A stretch of 64,000 nucleotides of DNA. Source: Manihot esculenta (Eukaryota > Streptophyta > Magnoliopsida > Malpighiales > Euphorbiaceae). Under the pieces are notes generated by a model. The model did no database searches and had not been told where the DNA came from. It was given only the letters and a program-made list of their open reading frames with translations. Shown one piece after another: positions 1 through 10,580 of this stretch (positions are counted from its first letter, which is position 1; every line of letters starts with the position of its first letter). The stretch spans positions 27,229,027 through 27,293,026 of the forward strand of contig NC_035174.2 in the NCBI RefSeq assembly GCF_001659605.2, in the 5' to 3' direction. Both the position numbers and the translations under genes were made by a program.

Positions 1-940
1 TTTTTATTTAATTTTTTATAGTTTCTATGATTCATAAATATTTATATTAATTATTTATAAATTAATTCTAATAAAAATAATAAAATACAAGGATAAATAT
101 GAAAAATATAATTTATATTCTAAATAAATTTAAATAATTAATATTTATAAATAAATTTAAATAATTAATATTTATTATAATATTAATATAATTTTATAAT
201 AATATTTATATAAATTTAATATATAACTAAATAAATTAAATTAATATAATAAAATATAAAAATTAAATAAATAAAAATTAAATTACTAATTTAAATTAAT
301 TGCGTAGAATACCGCACTAAAATGCGTGCAGATTGCCTGAAAAACTTTAGGTAATATTATAAATGTTAAACTGCGGTAACGTTTATAATTTTTTTTATTA
401 ATAGTTTACAATAATTTTAGAGCATGGTAAACGATGATAGATGATTTCTATCATGATTTTAAAGCAGTAGAGTCCCGTTTTGTCCCAATCCTCTATTTTT
501 TTTTTTCAAATAGGGTTTGAGAATTATATTTTTTTCACTTTGAAACTGCAAAAAGCTTAAAAAATAGCGTATTTTTATTTTTATAATTTTTTTTATTTTA
601 TATTATAAAAAAATAAAAATAAAAATGATATTTTCTGATAATTTAGCAATGATGTGATCGACTGTTTGATATGGAGTATTGGCAGTTAATAGGTTAGTAA
701 TTCTACTATTGCAGGTATAACGAAGATATATTGGACTGTACTTATTAATGGTAACTTCACATTGAGACTCGCCCTATCGAAAAAAGGGCGAGTCTTGATG
801 ATATTTCAAGTGTTAAGGTGTCCAAATCCTCCTTTCTTAAGCTCGCTGCATTTACTTATCAAATTCTTACCATTTAAACCTATCTTATAGTAACAACTCA
901 GGTATCACTTTAGACATTTATTATATTACATCAAGAATAA
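1..940. other. AT-rich intergenic DNA, no gene seen
   Basis: Very AT-rich sequence with short homopolymer runs and no open frame that looks like coding DNA. The only clear structure is a short GC-rich hairpin at 766-794, listed separately. The homology shared with the tandem units further right begins at about 940. Confidence 0.6.
766..794. repeat. Perfect 10-bp GC-rich inverted repeat (hairpin)
   Basis: GACTCGCCCT at 766-775 is the exact reverse complement of AGGGCGAGTC at 785-794, with a 9-nt loop. It stands out as a GC-rich block in AT-rich DNA. No T-run or flanking gene points to a terminator, and no function can be assigned. Confidence 0.75.
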
Positions 941-1519
941 TTAATAAATTTCTAAAAATATTAAGAATCTTTTGATATAGTTAAAAAAAATTAACTAATA
1001 AGTTTCTTACATCAAAAAACTAAATGGTAATTTTTTTATATTTTTAATAGTATACATGTTTTAATATTTAAATTGTAGATTTTAGATTTTAAAATTATAT
1101 CTTAAAAATCTACGTAATGATGTAATTTTTTAGTTAATTATAGTTTAATTTTACATTGAAATATTATCTAATTATATGCTTATCAAAAATATTATTAAAT
1201 GTTTATTTTTATATATTTATTAATTATTTTCCTAATTTCTTTGTAAAAGTGTAATATTATAATAACTTTAGCATCTACAAAGTTTTATATTTATTCTAAT
1301 ACAATATTTTTTTACTCTCCTGTCATAAAATTTTCAAAAATTATTTAATAAATAATTTTGTATTTAATAATGTCCTCTTTAATAGGATGGACATCTTGAT
1401 ATATATGTCCTCCCATTTTGGCTTGAACTTTGTAATTTTCTTATTTTTAATATCATGGCTTTCTTGTTTCTACACTTCCATGGATTTAACTTACATGCTT
1501 GTCAGGATTTAATATCATA

Positions 1520-1997
1520 AGATGCCAGCATTCGATCGATTCGATTGGCGAGCATTCGATCAATTTAATTCAAAATCGAATTGAATAAATTAAAAATTAA
1601 AATTTTTAGTATTTATAAAAATTGAAACGAATTGATTTTGGATAAAAATCAATATGAATCGAATAGATTTGATTCGATTTGATTCGATTTGGTTTGATCG
1701 GTTGAGCTTTTTAATAGAGTTTTTATTTCTTACACCTTAATTTTAATATTTTAAAATTTAATTAAACTATTTCATTCTTAGTTATGGTCTAATATCTCTA
1801 CATCATCAAAAATAATATAATATTATCACTAATCAATTCGGTTTAGTTTTACCAATTTTTTTAATAAAAAAATCGAACCAAAATAAAATAATCAAAATTT
1901 TTAAAAATAAAAATCAAATTGAAAAGAACAAAAAATCGAACAGAATTTCTGAACTAAAAGTCATTTTTTAATTCGAAACGAATTCTGATTATCCCTA
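1520..1997. mobile_element. hAT-type MITE, copy in unit 1
   Basis: About 480 bp, non-coding, rich in CGATTCG-like words at its left end and ending in ...CCCTA. It is followed by TGTATATG at 1998-2005, which matches the 8-bp target duplication of the unit 2 copy. The left terminus is rearranged, with a doubled GAGCATTCGAT-like stretch around 1525-1560, so the left duplication cannot be recognised. An 8-bp duplication is characteristic of hAT elements; no transposase is present. Confidence 0.6.
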
Positions 1998-2389
1998 TGT
2001 ATATGCTTGGAGAGGTCTCATAAACATGATATTGTTGCCATTGTACAATGAATTCAAATATTTGCGAAAGTGGAGAGAGAAGAGAGATAGAGACATATTT
2101 ATAGTTAAAAAAAACATTTTTATATGATAATTCTTTTTGAGATCCATTTTAATATGAACTCAAGGCTATATACGTCCTTTCATATAAAAATTATATGGAA
2201 CACACAATTTATGTTTTGACCTATGGTGAACGAGGTATATCTAGGTTTTTGTATATAATGGTAATTGATACCACATTAGCAAGTTTTTTTTATATAATGA
2301 TAATTGATACCACATTAACAAATATAGAGAGTGTCAAGGTGAAAAGCTTTCCTTTCTTAGTGGTTCATAATCGAGGTCCATTTTAACAC

Positions 2390-5300
2390 AAACTTAATTT
2401 CAAACCCTAATTTGAAAAAGACGAAGAGTATTATTCGTAATTTCATCTTAAATTTATTAGAAAAACAACATATATTTGTATATAGATTGAAGCTTACGTG
2501 TCTACTATTAAGTTTTAACTATAATTCTCAAGGTTCATATGACACTAGTATTAACTCATTTCATTGAGTACAAAATTAGTTATGGTATAATCAATACAGA
2601 TTGTTCTGTATGTACTATCACTGTGACCATTTTAGGTTCACTTGCCATTTATATTAATTTAGCTATAGGTTCACTTGCCATTTACATTAATTTAGCTAGG
2701 TTCATATAATACCCGGCTAGACTCCGGCGTCGGAATTCCAATCTTCCGACGGAAAATCCGTTGGAATCCGGAATCTCGAAGCTGGAATCTCCTTAGGAAG
2801 GGTAAAATAAGGTTTTTATAAAATGAATTTTTAAAATTTTAAGGTTTTAAGAAAGAAAGAAAAGAGTTTTGAAGAAAATAGTTTTGGAAGGGAAAAACCA
2901 GGTTCGGCCGCCAAACCTTCAAGTTCGGTTGCCGAAGGTGGTGCTGCCGCGGGACCTTCTCTTTCGGCTCCCGAAAGTGGTTTATCCAGCCACCTATAAG
3001 AGGCCTTCAGCCCAAAAATGGGAGAGCTTTCTCTCCATTTTCGGGCAGAGGTAGGTTCATGCCCTCCCTTTGTGATTTTTGTTGTTCTTCCATCAAATCT
3101 TTCAGAAAATTCATGAGTTTCCGTTTGTTTTTTAAGATTTGAGTTGAATCCAAGTTTTTAAACCTTGGAGACCTCCGGAGATCGTTTTTCTCTCATCTCC
3201 AAGTTTGGGTTGTTGCTACCCTTAGATCTCCAAGAGGTAAGCCTAGATCCTTGTTTTTCTTATGTTTTTAATCAAGTTTTAAGAAGGGATAAAGGATTAA
3301 AAATGCATGAAATGGTTAGATCTAAAGTTTTAGAGTTTGAGTTGGGTTTTTAAAGAATGTTTGGTCTTATGTATTTTTATTGTTGTTTGTTGGGGTTTAG
3401 ACTAGTTTTTATGCCCCTTAAACTTGATGAGTGAGTATGCATATTTTGAGGAGTTGGGTGTGAGGATTTGAGAGTTTTGGTGGCTGAGTTTATAAGGCAA
3501 AATCGGGTTCTGCCTTGCTAGAGAACCCAGATTCGGCCGCCAAAGTAAGGCTCAGCCGCCGAATCTGCTGGTGAAGGCAGCCTTTTGGCCACCTAACCTG
3601 CCCACGAAAGCATGGACTTTCAGATCTATGAAGGGGTTTAGACCGCCGAACCTGTCCCCGAAGGTTGCTGACTTTCGGATCTATGTGGAGTTTAGGCCGC
3701 TGAACCTGCCCCCGGAAAGTTCCTGACTTTCGGATCTGTGGAGGACCTTCGGCCGCCAAACCTGCCGCCGAAAGTCCCCTGCCCAGCCTTCTTTTGCTTG
3801 TTTTGTATTCATGTTCTAGTATGTTTAAGGGGATTTATGGGGAGTTGTTTAAGAGTCATTTAATAGTTATGTTTGGTCCCTTATTTGAGTCCATCTGTGT
3901 AGGATTGGACCTAGGAGACCGTAGAGGCCTGCAGTGAGATAACTGCACCAGTTTTAGGCGAGCGTCAGCCAGAGGTGAGTAGAACTGAACTAAACTATTG
4001 TTTTAAAGTAATCAAACTTTTAAGCATGTTCATGCATCACGAATGCCATGTTTATGTATTAGGATGTTTGCATTAGAATTCACGAATATGATGCATTGCA
4101 TAATTTACTGTTGATGTGGATGGATATTAGATGACCCACTAGCCCTCGAGATGATATGATATGATACGATACAGAAGTCCAGGTGAGGCTCATTCTACAC
4201 CCCTGGCATTATGTATATGTTATGTTATGTTTAAGCGAAAGTCCTGAGGAGCTCCGTCGAGGGCCGGACACATTGGAATATGTAGAGGGTTACTGGTGAC
4301 AAGTCCATCTTGATGTGAATTGTTTGTGTTGTGATGCATTTCATACGAGCATATGTTTATTACACTATTTTTATGTTCTGCTCACTAGGATCTTATAGCT
4401 TATCCCTTTCCCTTAACCCCAGGTTTGCAGGGTCAAGGATAGCTCAGGAAGTTGGCATAGTAGCTGGTATTGTCTGATGTAATAGAATAGTGTGGACATG
4501 TAAATTTTAATGGATTAGAATTGAGCTTTGCCCTAGTTTTTATCCTTGTAATTCATGTTAACATGATCCTTATATAAAATTTTTAATTATGAGTTATGTT
4601 TGAACTAAGCTTGAGGCATGTGATGTTAACCATACTAGAGCATTTGATGAGGGCTCTAGTATGGGTTTTATGTTTACAGTTTTGATACATGCATAGGTCG
4701 AGCCATGGTTCATGAAATGTTTAAGTTTTGTTATAATGTATGATCATGTATGAGATTTTATCAGGTACATAGGATGTATAGTAGGCTTGCTATGGGTTTC
4801 GGTGACCTTAAGTCGATCTGAATCCTAGCGCCGGTAGCAGTCCGATTTTAGGGTCGTTACAGTTCAGAATTTGATCAATCTATGAAATTTTTAACTCTTT
4901 GTTTCAGCTTTCATTTGGTATTATTTTAGGTTAATTTTGACAACTGCACAGTGAGGTATGAAGTTACCAACACAGACTGCCTTGTTAAAACCTATTCTGT
5001 CATATTTACACTTTTAACTTCCATCTTAAATTTCTTTACTTTAAGCTTTCCAAACAGTATTTCAATATTCATATTACACAATTATGCAATTAAAGCAATA
5101 TTTCCAGCAAGAACAATCAATCACTAATTTCACATATTCATAAGAAAATTAAAGGAAAATAGAAATGCATACAAACACCAAACCTTTCTCGAAATTCTCT
5201 TTCCTTTCAACTTCTATTCTCTAGCTATCTACTTTTCCTTTAATGTTTCTTCACCTAGTTCAATTTGTATATTAGGTAAGGTATGCATAACTCAAAAAAT

Positions 5301-5780
5301 TAAAGCTTGGCATAACCCCATGAAGGACTAAACTGAATTCTTTCTTTAAACTTTCCATATTCACACTTTAACCTATTAAACTCTTTACCATATTTCAATT
5401 TAGTTTTCAAACTTTCAATAATCATAGATTGACCTACTAAATTATGTTTTTAGCCTTTAGAAGTCCTTTTCACTTAAGTAAACATGATGGATTTAAACAA
5501 GCACCACAAGCAAGCATGTTAGAAAACCTTAAGCACCTCCCGAAAGTGACTCATTCCCGACTCGCTAATCACACTGTCTACTTTATTTCTGGATATGTCC
5601 GTTTCTTTATTTGAGTTTTCTTTGATTCAGTTATTAGCAGCTTAGAGTTATGTTAACACCTCTCCTAAGTAGCTTGGGGTAAGCTAGTATCTCCCCTAAT
5701 GCCACTTGCTCTAGTAGTGAAATAGTCTAACCCATGCTTAGTGATGTCACTACTCTAGCTATGAGTTTGAGGATGTTACA
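2390..5780 (-). mobile_element. Hybrid 3' LTR of the Tekay-like Gypsy element (contains a nested solo LTR)
   Basis: This LTR adjoins the polypurine tract of the minus-strand element and ends at 5780 with TGTAACATCC read on the minus strand. Its right part (about 5330-5780) matches the element's own 5' LTR (about 15540-15981), including a cluster near 5690-5720 that is absent from the unit 2 and 3 LTRs. Its left part (about 2390-2704 and 4862-5290) instead matches the resident truncated LTRs at about 20560-21180 and 23640-24240. The switch lies at about 5290-5330. The solo LTR 2705-4861 splits the left part. Confidence 0.65.
2705..4861 (+). mobile_element. Solo LTR, palindrome-rich family, copy 1
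   Basis: A 2157-bp LTR beginning TATAATACCCGG (an expected TG start changed to TA) and ending GGGTCGTTACA. It is flanked by a perfect 5-bp direct repeat, GTTCA at 2700-2704 and 4862-4866. The interrupted host sequence reads on across it and matches the unit 2 LTR near 20765. No internal coding region is present, so it arose by LTR-LTR recombination. It contains many TTCGGC-GCCGAA inverted repeats (about 2900-2990 and 3530-3780). Orientation is given from its TG...CA reading; the parent element's coding strand is unknown. Confidence 0.85.
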
Positions 5781-7221
5781 ACTCTTCCCCTCTTAAGAAA
5801 TTTCGTCCTCGAATTTTACCTGCTTTGAATAGCTATGGATATTGTTGTTTCATCACTTCTTCACTCTCCTATGTAGCTTCTTCTACCTTGTGATTTCTCC
5901 ACAACACTTTCACTAGGGGAATTTTATTATTTCTTAACTCTTTCGTTTCCCTTGCTAAAATTTTCATTGGTTCTTCTTCATAAGTTAGGTCAGATTGTAC
6001 ATCAATGATTTTAGATGGAATGACATGTGACGGGTCAGATCTGTATCTTCTTAACATGGATACATGGAAGACATTGTGTATTCTGTCTAACTTTAGAGGT
6101 AAAATTAGCTTGTAGGCTACTGGACCCACATGCTCAATTATTTCATGTGGACTAATAAACCGAGGGCTTAGCTTACCTTTCTTGCCAAATCTTAGCACTT
6201 TCTTCGATAGAGAAACTTTTAAAAACACTTTGTCCCCGATAACAAATTCTACATCTTTTCTTCTCAAATCTGCATATGATTTTTACCTATTTGTTGCAGT
6301 TTTCAATCTTTCTTTGATAATTTTCACTTTCTCCTCAATCTGTCTTATTAACTCTGGACCTACAAGTTTAACTTTACTAAGTTCTATTCAGCATAATAGG
6401 GTTCTATATTTTCTACCATATAATGTTTCATAAGGGGCCATCTTAATACTAGCCTGATAATTATTGTTGTCAGCAAATTCTACTAGTGGAAGATATCTTT
6501 CCCAGCTTTCTTCAAATTCAATTACACAACTTCTGAGCATATCTTCCAAAACTTGAATTACTCTCTCTGATTGGCCATCTGTCTGAGGATGAAAAACTAT
6601 ACTAAAATTTAATTTGATCCCTAGAGCTTCATGTAGTTTTTTCCAGAATCTGAATATGAATCTTGGATCTCTGTCTGATATGATAGAGATAGGAACACCA
6701 TGTAGTCTCACAATTTCATTAATGTACAATTCTACATACTTTTCTAATGTATAATCCATTCTAATTGGCAAGAAATGCGTTGATTTAGTTTACTTGTCAA
6801 CTTTTACCCAGATAGCATCTTTTTTCCTTGGTGTGAGTGGCAATCCTGTTATAAAATCCGTGGTAATTCTATCCCATTTCTATTCTGGTATAGTGATAGG
6901 CTACAATAACCCTGATGGAACCTGATGTTCTGCTTTTATCCGTTGACATGTTAAACATTTTGTTACAAATTTAACTATATCTATTTTCACACCCGGCCAC
7001 TACTAATGCGCCTTCAGATCTTGACACATCTTAGTGCTACCTGGATGCATAACATATGTACTATTGTGTGCCTCTGTAAGAATACTATGTTTCAACTCTC
7101 CAATGTTAGGTACATATATTCTATTATCATAGTACAAGTAGTCATCATCACTTATCACATGCTTCTGCTTCCTTCCCTTTTGTACTTGTCTAGTCCATAA
7201 AGCTATCTATATATCTTCTTT
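5778..7221 (-). pseudogene. Gypsy integrase and C-terminal region, decayed
   Basis: The third part of the Tekay-like polyprotein. The integrase core is recognisable at 6388-6771, with the DRDPRF and HPQTDGQSER blocks. A chromodomain-like tail follows (5869-6267), with the NVFHVSMLRRY stretch typical of the Del/Tekay chromovirus group. In-frame stops interrupt it where tryptophan or glutamine is expected, for example TGG to TGA before 6388 and TGG to TAG at about 5868. Translated past these stops, the frame would end at a TAA inside the first bases of the 3' LTR (5778), a layout common in this group. Not functional as it stands. Confidence 0.85.
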
Positions 7222-9230
7222 CTATACTTCTTTAATTTGTTGTAGTAAGCTGGGCCTAACTTTTAATTCTGCTATGATAGCTCCATCATCCGGTACAGTC
7301 AACCGCGCATTCATTGCTCTTAATGCAAATAAGAATTTCCTGCTTAGTGCATCTGCTACCAGATTAGCTTTGCCTGGATGATAATCTATAATGCAATCAT
7401 AATCTTTCAGTAACTCTAGCCATCTTCTCTGTCTCAGGGTTAGCTCCTTCTGTATGGGTAAGTATTTAAGACTTTTATTATTTGTATAAATGTAACATTT
7501 CTCACCATATAAGTAATGCCCCCATATCTTTAGTGCAAAAACTATGGCAGCCAACTCTAGATCATGGGTAGGATAGTTCTTCTCATGTGGTTTTAGTTGT
7601 CTAGAAGCATAGGCAATCACTTTATCTTCCTGCATCAAAACACATCCAAGTCCATTGTGAGAAGTATCACTATATATCACAAATTCCTTGCCAGAAATAG
7701 GTTATGTAAGTGTAGGTGCTTCAGTGAGTATAGTCTTTAATCTGTCAAAGTTTGCCTAACATCTATCATCCCAAACATACTTAACATCCTTATGTAATAA
7801 CTTAGTCAGTAGAGTTGTTATAAGTGAAAACCCTTTCACAAACTGTCTGTAGTACCCAGCTAGACCCAAGAAACTCCTGACCTCTGCAATATTCTTTGGT
7901 AGCTTCCATTCCAAAATAGCTTTAATCTTCTGTGGATCTACCTTGATTCCTTCTGCTGATACAACGTGTCCCAAAACTGTTATTTCATTGAGTCAGAAAT
8001 CACAATTACTGAACTTAGCATAAAGTTGCTTTTCCCTTAGAGTCTGCATGGTCTTCCCTAGTTTTAGAGTATACCAGAATATCATCAATGAATACTACAA
8101 TAAACTGGTCTACGTATGGATAGAAAATACGGTTCATCAGATCCATAAATGATGTAGGTGCATTTGTTAACCCGAATGGCATAACCAGGAACTCATAATG
8201 TCCATATCGTGTCCTGAATACAGTCTTAGGCACATCTGTCCCTTTAACTCTCAACTGATGGTAACCTGATCTGAAATCTATCTTAGAGCAAATGCTGGCC
8301 CCTTTCAACTGATCAAACAAATCATCTATTCTGGGTAGTGGATATTTATTCTTTATAGTTACCTTATTCAACTGTCTATAATCAATGCACAATCGAAGGG
8401 ATCCATCTTTCTTTTTCACGAACAACACTGGTACACCCTATGGTGAAACACTAGGTCGAATAAAGCCCTTATCAAGTAACTCTTGTAACTGTAATTTTAA
8501 CTCTTTCAATTCTGTAGGATCCATTCTGTAAGGAGCAATTGAAATAGGTGCAGTGCCTGGCATAACTTCTATAGTAAAATCCACTTCCCTTTCTGGAGGT
8601 AACCCTGACAACTCTTCAGGAAATACATCTAGAAAATGACATACTGTGGGTAGATTTGACACACTAAGACCTTCCTTCTTAGTTTCAATCACACTAGCTA
8701 GATAGGTTGTACAACCTTTTCTAATCAACCTCCTAGCTGCAGTGGCAGATGTGACATTAGAGAGGTAATTTGACCTCTTATCCACAATTAGAACCTCAAA
8801 ACCCTCTAATGTTCTGAGTGTAACTCGCTTTAACTTATAGTAAACTATAACATGATGTCTAAACAACCAGTCCATGCCCAAATTCACATCAAACTCTCTA
8901 AAAGGTAACTCTATCAAGCCACCTAAAAAGGTGTGACCTTGCACACATATAGGACAATATCTGTAAACCCTATTCACAATCATAAGATGTCCTAAGGGAT
9001 TGGTCACTGATATGTCATATTCTAAAGGTTTTACTTGAATTCCCTTCTCATTACTAATGGGTATGCTGATGTATGAATGTGTGGAACCAGGATCAATTAA
9101 TGCATAAACATAGTTACCAAAGATAGAAAATTTACCAGCTATAACATCTGGTTTGTCCTGATCTTCCTTTGCACAAATAGCATATACCCTGGTAGGTGCT
9201 CTAATGTCTGGTCTGTATATTGTCTCTAAT
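7222..9230 (-). pseudogene. Gypsy protease, reverse transcriptase and RNase H, decayed
   Basis: The protease motif at about 9083-9110 reads ALIDPGSTHSYIS, so the usual D-S/T-G is changed to D-P-G. RT follows at about 8015-8560, with the blocks [26 protein letters not shown] and FIDDILVYS; the catalytic Asp pair is still present. After EDHA (about 8045) a small deletion shifts the frame. The text resumes at about 8035 ([13 protein letters not shown]) and continues with [15 protein letters not shown] (7756-7974). RNase H spans about 7222-7680, starting near [13 protein letters not shown]. The stop after 7756 is a CAG-to-TAG change. Inactive copy. Confidence 0.85.
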
Positions 9231-10432
9231 ACTCTGTGACTCTGAACATTAGTATATTCACCTCTACCTCTACCTCTGCCTCTAGACCCTGTCGGCATAG
9301 ATCTCTCTGTCTGCATAAGCTGCACTGACTGGCCTCTAGGACAATCCCTCATAAAGTGGTATGAGCTTCCACATAAGTAGTAAGCCCTAGTTAATCTCCT
9401 GCATACTTCACCATATCTCCTGCCACAATGCTCAGATATTGGTGGCAACCCTCTACCTGGTCCTGCTGTACTAGATATTGAGGTAGTCTGTTGTTCATAC
9501 CTCATTATAGCTCTCTGCCCAAGTCTCTGAATCTACCTAGGTGGCTCTCTCTACCCTGTCTGCTGAAATTCCCTCTGTCTCTTACTAGTTGTTTGAGATG
9601 CAGAGGATTATCCCTGATACTTGCTCTGGCCCCTCTTCTGCTGCCCTTTCTGCTTTCTACTTTGCTCTTCTTCTTTAATTCGCTTCAGGCTGTGGGATGT
9701 CTCCGTTAAAACTGAAAGTTCCTTGATGTGCATAGTTGTGAGGTACATCCTGATATCAGCATGTGATCCTTGCTCAAAGCGTTTACATCTTTCTTCCTCA
9801 ATAGGAACTATCTCTATGGCATACTTACTAAGTCTGACCAATTCTCGCTCATACTTAGTTACTGTAAGCCTGCTTTGTTTGAGGTACAAGAACTCTTTTC
9901 TCCTTTCCTCCATATATAAGGCCCCAACATATTTCTTCTTAAACTCTGTCAAAAAGAATTTCCATGTCTACCGCTCTGGTCGAACTGTCTGTATTAATGT
10001 TGTCCACCATCTATAGGCTTCATCCTTTAGTAGTGATATTGCACACATTAAACTCTCTAATGGTGAATATTGTAGCTGCTGTAAAACCCATTCTGTACTT
10101 TGTAACTAGAATTCTGTAGTTGATGGATTATCTTCCTTTTTACATCTAAAATCTGTAGCACCATACTTCCTAAGTTTTTCTATTGGAGGCCTAGTTTGTG
10201 CCTAGGCTACAACAGGTGGGGGAACCTGGACTGCTACAGGTGGTGGTGGTGGTGGTACCTTTGGCACATTTTATGTATCCCTCCTAAGTAACTCAGCTAT
10301 TTGTTGAAATAATGCATCCTGCCTTAGTTCGCTAGCAGCAGCAAGTGGAGGAGCAGCAGCAAGTGCAGTTGCCTCAGAGGGAGCATGACTTTCTACCTCT
10401 TCATCTATTGCTCTCTGTGACTCAGATGACAT
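9231..10432 (-). pseudogene. Gypsy gag, decayed
   Basis: The probable start codon is ATG at 10432. A proline-rich stretch comes first, then the retrotransposon gag domain (around KYGATDFRCKKEDNP and EAYRWWTTLIQTV, continuing through 9608-9952), then a zinc knuckle at about 9340-9385. The knuckle is damaged: YLCGSSYHFMRDC lacks the first cysteine. Several stops replace expected Trp or Gln codons (for example about 10272, 10204, 10108 and 9969). Gag would form the virus-like particle; this copy cannot make a full protein. Confidence 0.8.
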
Positions 10433-10563
10433 CTTCTATCAGACCTAAAGACATAAAGAAGATATTTACATCAGAACCATATCATCGCTGTAACTTATTT
10501 TGGCATGTACATATACTACACATATACACATACATACTATGACCTAGAATCGCTTAAACCTTT

Positions 10564-10575
10564 GCTTTGATACCA
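10564..10575 (-). other. Primer-binding site of the Gypsy element
   Basis: Minus-strand TGGTATCAAAGC, five bases inside the 5' LTR boundary. It matches the 3' end of plant initiator tRNA-Met (usual form TGGTATCAGAGC) with one G-to-A change. It fixes the element's orientation and the LTR end at 10581. Confidence 0.85.
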
Positions 10576-10580
10576 CTAAT

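Larger units (their letters stand above)
5781..10580 (-). mobile_element. Tekay-like Ty3/Gypsy retrotransposon, internal region
   Basis: A 4.8-kb internal region between the hybrid 3' LTR (ends 5780) and the 5' LTR (starts 10581). Read on the minus strand it starts with ATTAG and a primer-binding site TGGTATCAAAGC (10564-10575), matching initiator tRNA-Met apart from one G-to-A change. It ends in a polypurine tract, AAGAGGGGAAGAG, just before the LTR. The order gag, protease, RT, RNase H, integrase, chromodomain-like tail is that of chromoviruses. The reverse transcriptase wording and the ~3.2-kb LTR suggest the Tekay (Del) lineage. It is defective through many stops and at least one frameshift. 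Confidence 0.85.
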
